Shown here piece after piece: positions 1 to 10,661 of a DNA stretch of 52,422 nt. A program made the position numbers and the translations under genes. The stretch's first letter is position 1. Every line of letters begins with the position of its first letter. The notes under the pieces were generated by a model that did no database searches, had not been told where the DNA came from, and was given only the letters and a program-made list of their open reading frames with translations. Location: positions 57,184 to 109,605 of the forward strand of contig MNCI01023340.1 of assembly GCA_015680685.1 (NCBI GenBank), given 5' to 3'. Origin of the DNA: Gnetum montanum. Taxonomy: Eukaryota; Streptophyta; Gnetopsida; Gnetales; Gnetaceae.

Positions 1-2014
1 TGTTATCCAATGAGCTGTGGAGGCGTTCCACTTGGATAATACATCAAGGGTTGGTGAAACTGCCTTGGGTTACCTTGTGGATAAGGTAACCTTCGGGGTG
101 TTTGCCGTTGATTAAGTCTTGGATTTAATGCATACACCCCAAACTGCTATAGATGTGAGATAATTGGGCAACATCCCTTAGGATGGTCATAATAGCAGAC
201 CTCACATCCACCATCATCGTCTGAATCAGAATTTACAGCCTCATCAGAGATAGAAATTTTCCCCTTACCCTTGTTATGTGCAGGGTTAAAGTTTCTCCGC
301 ATGTTTTTACCTTTGTCACTACATTGCTCATCCTTAGACTCCTCAACAATTTTCAAAACTATTTCTATTCGTAAGTCTAAGGAATCCCACATTTGGTCTA
401 CCTTAGCCGATACCTCAGTTGTTAACTTCTGGATCGGCACGGTTTTCCGGTTCACCAACTCTTCGAGTGGTGACTCATCCTCCTCATCACAAAATTTCAC
501 TCCCTTCTTGCGAAGGGAGGGATCACGGTTGTATTCCTCCGTACTTTCTCTTTTACGTAGCTCACCCTCTTCTTACGCTACTTGTTCCAACAAAACTTCA
601 ACTTCATGGGCTCTTAATTGGGAAAGTCTCCCTTGGGCGTAAGTCCCAAGAGTCCTTCTAGTTTCATTTCCTAGCCCATCCACGATGTGGTGAAGTTGAT
701 CCCGTCTAGCATACCCATGGCCCGGGCAACGATGTAGCAATGTATAATAATGGGCCATGGAAGCATCCAAGGATTCATAAGTTTCTTGTTTCCAGCCTTG
801 GATCTGCTTACGCAAATTGGACACTCTGGAGTACATTTGATATTTGTTGTTGAACAATTCAAGCATCGTACTCCACCTCCTGATGGTTTCCGGTTCTAAG
901 GACTAGTACTAGCTTTCTTCTTCTTTAGTAAGTGTCCTTGGGAACAACTTGAGTTTCTGCCACTCATTGTCAATGTTTTGCAAGGCACAGGCATCGTGGA
1001 ATGCCTGTAAATGATGTTGAGGATCAGCGTTGTATCCCCCTTCAAAACGTGGGATATTATTTATGTCCAAACGCTTGATCCTACTGTCCTTTAAATGCCT
1101 TGTGGGAATCCTAACTGCCTCTTTAATATCGAGCATGCTTCGGGTTATGAGTAGGGGTTTGTCATGATCCTCTCTTTCATGACGTCTGTGATGCCTACGT
1201 GGTGGTTCCCTATTCTCCCTACGTCCTTTCCCTTGTCCTAACTCCTCTCGACCTTCCTGTCGAGGCATTTCATCTCTTTTACTTTTATTCTCCCCGTTAT
1301 GCTCATGGTGGCTGCGCCCAGATGTGGAAGGAGAGGGTGAATGATGAGATGAAGGAGAAGAAGAAGGGGATCCATCACCCTGGTGATGTTTCTTACCTTC
1401 TCTTTGGCTGCTTGGTCCCTGATCGTTGTCACAATCCAAATGTCTGTCATTAGTGTGAGTAGTTGTTCCTGTCGTAAACAGTTGGTGCTCACGGGGATCA
1501 GAGCCTAGAATATGTATCATTGATCTAAGGCCTTGATGCCTAACCTCTTCACCAGAGTGAGGAGGAGGAACATCATTTTCTAAGAAACCCATTGTGAGGG
1601 GTTCCTCGTCTCCTATTTCACTAATGACATGGGGAACCTTGCCCTTCAATAGTGAATGTTGGCTCTCCTGCCTTGCATCCTGAATACGTTGGGCATCTGT
1701 GGGACGATAATCCCTTATGCGATACATTCCAACAACGTATTTAGCGAATAAGTCCTGTATGCCAATCTGTGCCAATTCACAGAGAAGCATGTTCGGAACG
1801 GATCGATCTGGTGGTAGAACTATATTACCAAACAAATCTCTCCAGCGCAACTGTTCGTCCTGATGGAGAGTAAAAGTGTAATCAGGGATATACTCATTGG
1901 GATGAGTATAAGTTATCGAATACTATTTAGGACCTGGCTGATATGGGTTATGCGTATGATGCTGACTTTCTCCCGTATTGTCCTTAGGTGAGTTGATTGC
2001 ATGAGAATAAGCCA
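1..2014 (-). pseudogene. gag: Gag of element A (decayed, 3' end outside window)
   Basis: Capsid/nucleocapsid gene of an Athila-like element. I chose the ATG at 2014 (reads MAYSHAINSP), the first after the primer site. An in-frame TAG follows at 1923-1925, then the frame stays open from about 1922 to 909. Order: an N-terminal block with NIVLPPDRS; a low-complexity basic Ser/His/Arg linker (about 1500-1150); a retrotransposon gag core (PRFEGGYNADPQHHLQAFHD, then the block at 866-573 with LELFNNKYQ); and a zinc knuckle CEVCYYDHPKGCC near 205-165. A frame change is needed around 870-910 and another near 500-570. The copy in element C aligns along its whole length. Dead as it stands. Confidence 0.85.
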
Positions 2015-2139
2015 TTTCTAATGGTGTACTAACTACCGTTATTTATGTTCTTTATTAACTGATTAACCCTAAGGTTCGTTTAGGCTCACAACGATGTGAG
2101 TGATATCCCTTATGTTCAATTGGCATAAAAAAACACTTA

Positions 2140-2158
2140 GTCCCTGGCAACGGTGCCA
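2140..2158 (-). other. Primer binding site of element A (tRNA-Asp)
   Basis: Read on the minus strand this is TGGCACCGTTGCCAGGGAC, one base from the LTR end. It fits the 3' end of plant tRNA-Asp with about two mismatches, both of the C-to-T or G-to-A kind. Confidence 0.85.
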
Positions 2159-2159
2159 A

Positions 2160-3047
2160 TGATGAGTGGCGAGGTACCCCTACACTCAACCATACGAATA
2201 CAAGCGTGCATGCGGGATCCGGTCGAACTCCGCAAACTAAATGCCTTAACGCCACAAGAAACACTTGGGGTTAATCATTCGTTGTCTTCCCAGGCTTGCT
2301 TGTATGTGTCATAGTGTATGGTTAAGAGAGTCTGAGGTATATGATTTTTTTGGAATTTTTCGATTTATCTTTTAAGCTATGAGGGAAAGGGTTGAGAAAC
2401 TAAACTAACTCTAACTAATGTTCTAAGTCTAAATTAACTAGCGTCAGCATCTATTTCCACTTACCAGATACACCCTTAACTATGCAACTATGGTTTACCA
2501 AACGCTAATCGTTACTGGGATCACCACACGTAACGCAAGTGCTCGAAGTGGTCATACTGAGGCACCTATTTAGCTTAAGTGTGATAAGCAGCCGATTCCT
2601 TAGCTAGCCGTACACACCCGTGGGTGCTCGTAACTAAGTTGTACTTATCACATGTTCTAGCCTAGCGATGAGCAGCCAATTCCTTGACTAGCCGTACACA
2701 CTGAACTACTACTGGGATTACCAAGCGCAGATCCTGGAATATGCTACTGGGTTACCAAGCAGTCCAATGCTCGTAGTCAAGTCATACTCACGCGTTGCAA
2801 CAAGCAGCTAATTCCTTGATTAGCCGTACACATCCGTAGATGCTCGTAATCAAGTCGTACTTGTACGCATTAGGAAAGCAGTAAATAAAAAANGGATTGG
2901 GAAATGAAGGGAGTGCCACCTCTTATTTATAGATATGGCTGTGGACCGCGATATCGCATACGCGATATCGTAGGGAAAGACGCGATATCGCGGCGGCTGC
3001 GATATCGCGTACGCGATGTCATGGCACATGCATGTCGCGTCTCATCA
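2160..3047 (-). repeat. 5' LTR of element A
   Basis: 888 bp, TG...CA on the minus strand (starts TGATGAGACG at 3047, ends ACTCATCA at 2160). A TATA box TATAAATAA lies at 2931-2923. Upstream of it, in U3, 2945-3030 is packed with GCGATATCGC palindromes. A single N at 2893 marks an unresolved base next to an A run. Confidence 0.85.
2945..3030. promoter_or_regulatory. Palindrome cluster in U3 of element A
   Basis: At least four copies of the 10-bp palindrome GCGATATCGC or one-base variants occur within about 85 bp, just upstream of the TATA box. Two of them form a near-perfect 20-bp dyad around GCGTACGC. The position suggests an enhancer or protein-binding array, but no function can be read from sequence. 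The related LTR of element C keeps a reduced version (46960-46995). Confidence 0.6.
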
Positions 3048-4002
3048 CTAACATACTTGTAAATAAGGAAAACCAACTTGCCTTTTATAGTATCAATGTG
3101 TCTCTTGCTAGAAACCTAGCATATTTAACTGATTAAAAGTCAAAACCATTATATTTCATACCAGCACTAGTGTATCTTTTGATTGCAGGTTGGATGTGTT
3201 GAACACATTACCAACTAAAACAAAAAAAAAAATAACTAACTTCCTTTGATGTCATCTTGCATTAATTTTTACCAATAACCATTATAGTGCAGGCCTCTAT
3301 TCCTTGCACTCTAAAATTGAAATTTTCAAATTCTTTTAATTTTAAGTTTTACTAGTGTAGTGCAAAATAATATCACTATTACCTGTACTACACCTGGAGT
3401 TGCAGCTTTAACCATCTTTCATAGCTAAAAAGATTTATACATTGGATAATTCTATTTGTTGGGATTATCAATTCAAAAATTAGATTGAATATTCAGTTGA
3501 TGCCTTTTAACAAGTCAACCATGTTCCTAATTAACTTCACCAAAATGGCCTCACACTAGGATATCATATGTGTGTATGACACCAAGGACCCCACTATTAT
3601 TGAGTATAGATAATCAATGAATCAGAGGTTCCAAAGCCTAGATTTTGCCATCATAAATGAAGAGTATTATAACCTTATATGCATTAAAATTCAATTTTTC
3701 CTATTCATTCCATGGATGAAAGCTAAGTCCAAACATGAATTTGAGTCGATCCACAAGAACAAGGATGAGTACATTCCTTCTGCTAATGAAAAAATACAAC
3801 TAAATGACATTTACACATGCATACTATCTCAAATTATAGATATGGATGAATTGAGTGAAAAGGGAATCTCAAAGAGCCATCATGAAGAGCATGATGAATT
3901 TGAGGCTAAACCTAAACTTAACAACTTCATAGGAAGCCTTTTTTAACAATTGGATCCCCAAGCGACTACACCTACTTTGACCTCTCTTACCTCTTCGATG
4001 GG
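3048..4002 (+). mobile_element. Old Tat-like element E1, left part (leader and gag start)
   Basis: AT-rich, decayed DNA between the LTR of A and the LTR of B. 3048-3600 is leader-like with no gene seen. 3555-3960 aligns with the gag N-terminus of E2 (21140-21490) and D (27610-27910). No LTR of E1 is recognisable here; it may have been lost when A inserted. The sequence ends with the target duplication ATGGG (3998-4002) and continues after element B at 10662: the text on both sides of B reads as one stretch when compared with E2 near 21535-21610. Confidence 0.75.
3617..3946 (+). pseudogene. gag: Gag N-terminus of Tat-like element E1
   Basis: An open stretch of 109 codons containing NEEYYNLICIKIQ, then a short acidic tail. 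The matching stretches are EEYNFICVKIQ in D near 27670 and NEDHYNFICARI in E2 near 21220. It precedes the gag core, which in this copy lies at 10662 and beyond, after the insertion of B. It is only a piece of a dead gag; the start shown is not a true gene start. Confidence 0.7.
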
Positions 4003-4900
4003 TGATGAAGTGTCATTTAGTTGATGCATCAACTTGGCCACATATACAGGGCCGTGTATACACGACTGCATCAATGTAGCCTTCCTACGTCGACATGGCC
4101 CTATTTACACAACCGCCTGTCCTAGCCTATAAATAAGAGGGCCTTCCGCCTCATTTAGGCACCTTTCAGTTAGTTGTAGCGAAGCTCTTGTAGTTTGTTC
4201 TCATAGGAGATAGAATATTTTCCAAGTGCCTATAGCAGGTATAAGAAAAGTGATCAGCTCTTTATTCGAGCATTTATGTATCTGAGCCCATTGACGTGAC
4301 GACAATAAAGATGAACTATTCAAGCATTCCTTGCAGCATTTGGACTTAGCTATTTTATGCATTCAATAGTTTAATATGTTTATGCTTTATTAGTTACTTG
4401 GTAATTACTTAAGTTTTTGTTATTATGATTTCACTCGCTATTTTTCATTCGTAGTTCGTAAAGGCCATAAGTACGACCATCTCAAACGTAACTCAAACAC
4501 CTAGTAAACCTAGTGATGCTTAATGTCTGGGAACCCAGAAGTGTTAGGAGATGCTTAGAATGTGCTCGGAAGATGGGACCAGATACTTATGTTAGGAGTA
4601 GTTAAGATTTAGATTAAGATAATCTTAGATTAATTAATATACTATCCTTACTTTCCAAGATAATTAGCTGCTAGAAAGATAATTAAAAAGCTATAAAAAT
4701 CATTAGCCTTAGTCTCACTTAACCATCATAAACAGAACATCACAAGTGAGATTAGGATGACAAAGACCGTTCTAACCCAAGGTTTCACTGGTTAGAGTTT
4801 GGTGTATGTTAAGTGCTTACAATCTATGGATTTCGACCGAGTAGCGCATGAACACTTGTGATTCGTATGGTTGGACGTAGGGGTACCTAGCTGCTCATCA
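4003..4900 (+). repeat. 5' LTR of element B
   Basis: 898 bp, TG...CA. TATA box TATAAATAA at 4128-4136; GACAATAAAG, a likely poly(A) signal, near 4300-4310. The primer site after it starts TTGGCG at 4901 but matches tRNA-Asp for only the first few bases, so it is decayed. Confidence 0.9.
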
Positions 4901-6690
4901 TTGGCGTGGCTAGTTTTCATTACGATGGGTATTGTAATAGTCTTCCTTGTTATTTGGCTCCCACCTTTGCATGGTTTTCCTTGGATTTTACATCTCTTTT
5001 CAACTCATAAAATCGGCAGTGAGTCCACATCATCCACCCATTCAACCACTCCATGATTTTCCTTCTGTTGGAAGCATGCAACCCCTTCACTTAAAACCAT
5101 TTTAATTAATGTGTGACTTGTGTGGTTCCCAACCTTGGGGATGACCCAATGGTTTGAATCAAGTGTGACCTCAAGGGGAATGTGGCATTCATTACTCTAT
5201 CTTATCGCTTGGGTTGCTAGTATGCCCTTACGGATTTCCTACCACTCCAAGTTTCTCTCTTCACGGAAGCTTCTGGGTAGTTCAACCTTGCATGATGTGG
5301 TCATCAAAAAATAAAAAAAAAATAAAGATGAGGATTCAAAGCACACCCCTTGGTTGAATGCATGCGAACACGCATGGGTATTTGCATGGTGTGGTTCCCA
5401 TCGACAAGAGAAAAAGAAAAACAAAAAAAAAAAATAATTACTTGGTGGGAATTCAAAGCACACCCCTTAGACCGCCTCTACCGGGACACTCAATCGTTAT
5501 GGGACTTCCTTTTTCCCCTCTAACTTCATATCGTTTCTCTTCCTTTCATGTTGCTGGAGTGATGGTCTTCCATGGGTGTGTTCTTGCTTCCTTGGGGGAC
5601 GGTCAGGGCTTCATTTGTTGCTACGATGTCACTGGATGTGGCTGGTTTTGGGTCTGACCTTAGGCACGGTTCTACTGGGTCACTTAACCACACTCACACA
5701 CGGGGTTTTATGTGACCAATGATCGAAATTTTTATCTCGTTGTCTCTATCTCCACCCATTTCTCTCCATCACTCACCTCACTATCTATTTTATGTTTTGT
5801 AAGTCTTCGTGGTCTCCTTGGATTTCTCATGCCTTGGCGGGATCTCTTAGATTGGCGTCTTAACAAGCCAACAACAATTCTTGGCACCAGGGCCCACGGA
5901 CCCTGGTGTTTAGGGTATGCGGGGGCTACTAAGGCTGTCACCTGCTATGGGGAGGATCCACCTACATATTCTTGGTTTTGCTTGTTACGTCTCCTATCCT
6001 TTGGATTTATTGGTTGCTTATTTTTAGTGTCCCATCATTCAATTTTTTCCCTATGAAGTTCTTTTTGTGTATCGTTCTCCAATTTTTTGTCTCTTTTTCA
6101 TGCCCACTTACCTTCCTCATGTCCTCAACCATGACCGAACCTCTCATGCACTTCAACCGTCCTAATTTGGCTTTTCAAATTCATCATTTAAGGTTTTATC
6201 TGGGTTGGTCAATGTTGGTCAATGGGTGTACAGAGCTACATATACGGGGCCCCGTATATGCAGCCCTATCGATGCAGCGCCGAACCCCTATATATACACC
6301 CACTGCACTTTGCAATTTTCATCATTGGAGTCCAAATTGAGGGGATTTTTTGCCATTTTTCTGTCTAACCTCTTCCCAATGCACCTACATTCCATCGTGT
6401 GTCCACATCAACCTATCCTTATCCTTTTATGCAACTGGAGGTATGCTCTCAGTCATTGGGGGGGGGGGGGTGCCAATGTATAATTAATTAATTAGTTTGT
6501 TAATTATAAAAAATTTGGCCCTAACCCATAAATTAACGCTCTGGAAGACTTAACAGTGTGCTTGTGCCAATAACATAACTTGGTTAGACTGAGAAGGTAT
6601 ATACAGACCATCTTAAGCTACTTATGAATGGTCTAACAGGCAATTATGTTTGATTGCAAATAGTACCCAAATTGAGGCATCCAAGGGAAA
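4901..6690 (+). other. Non-coding interior of element B, shared with element C
   Basis: No gene. Several blocks align with the 3' part of element C (45380-46450): one with TTTGCATGGTGTG followed by an A-rich tract and ATTCAAAGCACACCCCTTAG (5380-5470, C 45661-45736), and one around CACTGGATGTGG (5629, C 45916). Apart from a short stretch at 4901-4960, the 5' LTR is followed almost directly by this UTR-like DNA, so the whole gag-pol part of the ancestor is missing. 6239-6260 is a perfect 22-bp palindrome next to a TATATATA run, resembling the U3 of the B LTR. 6463-6473 is a G run. Confidence 0.65.
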
Positions 6691-9510
6691 AAGGACCATC
6701 ACAACCAAGTGACAAGTGCCCACGCACGGGAAGGGGATGAGGTGTGCAACCGTCAGAGCATGTGGAGGGCTCTAATGCAACTGGGCCCTTCTGCGAAAGA
6801 CCTGATGTGGAATCTGTTCATCAGATTCCTGAAGAGGATATTCTCGGCAAGCAATCGCTCAGGGATGAAACTCTTGGGATAGCACCACGGCTTGAGGTCA
6901 CCCTAACCCAAGCCTATCTTGATGCTATCACACCGTGTGAGATGTAACGCATGGTCATTCATGAGCTAAATTTTGGACCATTGCTCAAGAACACGCTAGA
7001 AGAAGTGAGGCTCCAATTGTAGAACTCTCCGATGTGGCCAATCATCACAACCAGTGGTGAATGGTACTTAGGAGAAACTTATCTCTTCTAGACGAATTGG
7101 CAACTAGGGTCTAGAGTAAGAATCAAAGACATTTATGTCTCTTACTCTTCGGAGGCAATAGCGTAGGCTCTGGGGTTGCCCAAAACTGAGGCAGATGTGG
7201 TGAAAATTCCAAAGCAGGTCGATCTAGAGGTAAAGGCAGAATGGACCAAACGGTGCTATGGGTTAGAGCACAAGGAATTCGGCTCCTTAACCATGGCATA
7301 GAGAGTGTACTCAAAGATTGCATTTTATCACTTGAACCCAATGGTAAGACCTAGCAAAATCACAGCCTTCTCCACTCGTGCGTGTGCTACCTTGAGTGGG
7401 AAATTTGCAATGAGTCTTCCACAACTACTATTTTTGGAGATTGAAAAGAGGTTCTCTGAGGAAAAACATGGAAGACGAGCTCTTCCCTTTCCCTGCCTAA
7501 TCCAAAAGTTGTGCAAATGGGTAGGGATAGCATGATATTCTAATGATGTAGTCCAATGCACCCCAATTGCCTCGTGGCGAGAGATGATGAAAGATAAATC
7601 TCCTGTCACCACACAGATAGAGGAGGAGTAGCAACCACCTCCACCACATGCACAAACAACGTAGCCAGGCTTGTAAACCATGGCAGAATATATCCACGAG
7701 ATTCAGGAACTGAGCCAATAAGAGCAATCCAACAGGACTGGTGGAGGAGAAGACCCTTTGGTCTATTGCCCTGCCATGAGCAACCTGGAGCAAGTGGCTT
7801 AATCAGTTAGCTTACTTGAAAGGGTAGGGCCAATATTCTCCACCACTTGAGCACAAGTTTCAACCAGAATAGATCCAAGCATCTGAGATGTATCAAATTC
7901 AACCCAACAGTTATTCCTTGAAATCTCAGGGAATGCTGCTACCTTCTTGGTATGCTTAGAAGATGGTGAGGAGGCAATGGTCTTGGTGATGCAGCACTAG
8001 GGACAGGAAGTTGTGGCCGAAGTGGTTACTAACAAAATTGCTACAGCTCTCAATGCATCGGCAGCACCTGTACCAAACATTCATGGACTACAAGATGTAC
8101 AGGTGTCTTCCGGAACTTCACGTAGCAAGATTGATGTAGCCCAACATGAAGAGTTGTTGGACCAACTGGTGGGAATCAGGAAACTGCTCCCAAATGTCTT
8201 CGACCTTTTAGAAAACATTATTGCAACCCAGTTGGAGCTGCTCTCGACAAGGGGCAAGAGCCTCATTTTTTAAGGGCAACTTGAAGTTTCTCAAGATGCT
8301 TGTCAACGCTTGGCAACGAAAGTAGCCCAATTAAGAGCCCAACTTACCTATCCAACGATCCTTCACCATGAAATCACAAGAGATGAAGCTTTTCAACAGG
8401 TTTAGAATAAACTTCAAATAGTTGAGGATGATCAAGAGATGACGATCTTCGATAAGTCCTTGGAAGACATTCAAGCATATACTCTAAGCAAGGACTTGAT
8501 GGAGGTTCGCTAGGAGAACATTTTATTGACTGTGGAGGTTCATTGCCTGTGCAATGTTGGTGTAGAAAATGAACATATGAAAAATTTTATCCACCAACAA
8601 CAGGAAGAAACTAGCCAGGGTGAACGCTAACACAAGAAGGTTGGCTGTTGAAAATCAAAATCTGACAATGGAGGAGGTTTGGGCATTGCAACAGAAGTCT
8701 GCAATTGAAATTGCCGCTAGGAAGAACGAGGCCCTGAAATTCAAAAAAGTTAAAAATCATTACAGGGACTAAGTGGGATTACAGAAGGAGGTAAATGATA
8801 AGCATGTTCAAGTTGCCAAAGCCAAGATGAACCAAGAGCTCTAGGAACTCCAAGAGGGAGGCAATGTATGGAAATCTATCTTCGATGGGTTGAATGACTA
8901 TAATCAAGCTAAAATCCTCCTTAAGGAGTTGCAGATTGAGGAGATGACAGAATATATGGAGCTTGCCAACCTTCGATATGAAAACCTGGCTATGCTCACA
9001 GCCAGGAGACTAAGGTTAGAGTTAGAAAAACAAGTGGCCACCTCATATTCCCTATAAGAGGGTGAGTTCCAGGCACATAAGGCAACAAAGAAGAAGCTAG
9101 AAAAGGAAAACGCGGAACTCAAGGTTCTCTGCACAAGCTTTGAAGGACAACGTACAATCTTAGAGGACCTGGCCCATAGAATGAATGACTACCAGTAGCT
9201 ACAGGCATCAATTTGAGCATTCAACATCGAACACAAGTAGTTCGTAGCCTAGTTTGTCAACCTGAAAGAACTCCTTCCAGTGCTGCCATGCCCTTAAGAA
9301 GTTCTAGTTCCAACACACATTGGAGAAGCTGCCTAGACTATGAATGACCACAGAAGTAAAGAAGAAAAGATAAGGGCTCTCTTGGAGGATTTCTATCTAC
9401 CTCCAAAAGTTACAGCTGTTGTGGGGCAACCGTCATCCGTGTTGCCACCAATGCATAGGCCAGAAGCTGGAGAAGGTCCATCAGAACCACCACCCCCAAG
9501 GACATTGTGA
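6690..9510 (+). pseudogene. Coiled-coil gene carried by element B (plant transposon protein-like)
   Basis: One reading frame runs from about 6744 to 8630 and, after one frameshift, another from about 8630 to the TGA at 9508-9510, broken by roughly twenty stops, mostly TAG. The true start is unclear. Residues encoded at 7030-7535 resemble the Pfam family 'putative plant transposon protein' (PF20167) at motif level: a VRIKDIYVSYSSEAI block followed by ALGLP, then FYHLNPMVRPSKITAFSTRA and ending LPFPCLIQKLCKWVGI. From about 8050 to 9280 it is rich in Glu, Lys, Leu and Gln with heptad-like spacing, a coiled coil. The end is Pro-rich. Role unknown. It is in sense with the LTRs and stands where gag-pol would be. 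The family call is from memory of the motif pattern, not a search. Confidence 0.6.
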
Positions 9511-9737
9511 TCTTCTCCAGCAATTTTGTGCATCATCCTACACATCAGAGGCTTCGGGACCAGTGAGGTATTCAATTTTATCCCTGAACACCACCATTTT
9601 TGTAACTTGTCCTCCTCTGTAACTTGGGCACTTGGTCAAATTCATGTTGTGTCATGTTTGTGTTTTAGTTATGTGTGTTGTAAATAAGAATCCATACCTT
9701 CCAAATTATAAAGTAACTCGAGGACGAGTTTTTGCTC

Positions 9738-9750
9738 AGTTGTGGGGGTA
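9738..9750 (+). other. Polypurine tract of element B
   Basis: AGTTGTGGGGGTA directly before the 3' LTR, the place of the plus-strand primer. The end GGGGGTA is the same as in element C (46949-46955). Confidence 0.7.
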
Positions 9751-10661
9751 TGATGAAGTGTCATTTAGTCGATGCATCGACTTGGCCATGTATACGGGGC
9801 CACATATATGCGGCCGCGTCGATGTGGGCCCGTTGACGTAGCCTTCCTATGTCGACATGGCCTCTTTTATGTAGCCACCTATCCCAGCCTATAAATAAGA
9901 GGGCCTTCCGGCTCATTTAGGCACCTTTCAATTAGTTGTAGAAAATCTCTTACAATTTGTTCCTGTAGGAGATAGAATATTTTCCAAGTGCCTGCAACAG
10001 GTGTAAGAAAAGTGATCAGCTCTTTATTCGAGTGTTGATGTATCTGAGCCCATTGACGTGATGGCAATAAAGATGAACTATTCAAGCATTCCTTGTAGCA
10101 TTTTGACTTAGCTATTTTATGCATTCAATAGTTTCATATGTTTATGATTTATTACTTACTTGGTAATTACTTAAGTTTTTTAATTATGATTTCAATTGCT
10201 ATTGTTCATTCGTAGCTCGTAAAGGCCATAAGTATGACCATCTCAAACGTAACTCAAACACTTGGTAAACCTAGTGATGCTTAACGTATGGTAACCCAGA
10301 AGTTTTAGGAGATGCTTAGAATGTGCTCGGAAGATGGGACCGGATACTTATGTTAGGAGTAGTTAAGATTTAGATTAATATAATATTAGATTAATTAATA
10401 TTATAGCCTTACTTTCCAATATAATTAGCTGCTAGACAGATAATTAAAAAGTTATAAAAATCATTAGCCTTATTCTCACTTAACCATCATAAACAGAACC
10501 TCACAAGTGAGATTAGGATGATAACAACCATTCTAACCCAAGGTTTCACTGGTTAGAGTTTGGTGTATGTTAAGTGCTTACAGTTTGTGGATTTTGATTG
10601 AGTCATGTGTGAATGCTCATGATTCGTATGGTTGGGCATAGGGGTACCTAGCCACTCATCA
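9751..10661 (+). repeat. 3' LTR of element B
   Basis: 911 bp, aligned with 4003-4900 over its full length; differences are mostly C/T and G/A plus small indels. TATA box 9890-9898. It ends TCATCA and is followed by the target duplication ATGGG. Confidence 0.9.

Larger units (their letters stand above)
1..3047 (-). mobile_element. Athila-like LTR retrotransposon A, 5' part
   Basis: A Ty3/gypsy element in minus orientation, seen from its 5' LTR (2160-3047) through the primer site (2140-2158) and gag (2014 down to 1). The window edge cuts it, so PRO, pol and the 3' LTR are not seen. The clade is inferred from the tRNA-Asp primer site and a C-x2-C-x3-H-x4-C zinc knuckle, both usual in Athila elements. 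It belongs to the same family as element C: the gag proteins align throughout and both LTRs start with TGATG and end with ACTCATCA. Its right end lies against old Tat-like element E1; no target duplication can be checked because the other end is outside. Confidence 0.85.
4003..10661 (+). mobile_element. Complete LTR element B without gag-pol, with 5-bp target duplication
   Basis: 6659 bp with LTRs 4003-4900 and 9751-10661, both TGATGAAG...CTCATCA, flanked by a perfect ATGGG duplication (3998-4002 and 10662-10666). LTR motifs shared with A and C (AGATAGAATATTTTCC after the TATA box, GTAGGGGTACC near the 3' end) place it in the Athila-like group. No gag, PRO, RT or integrase motif is found inside. 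The interior has UTR-like DNA shared with C (about 4950-6480) and a decayed coiled-coil gene (about 6690-9510). It is therefore non-autonomous and would have depended on proteins of a relative. It sits in the gag of E1. Confidence 0.9.

Noticed and set aside
7328-7793. Minus-strand ORFs of 117 and 98 codons within element B
   Set aside because: Opposite to the coiled-coil gene, which has the motif support.
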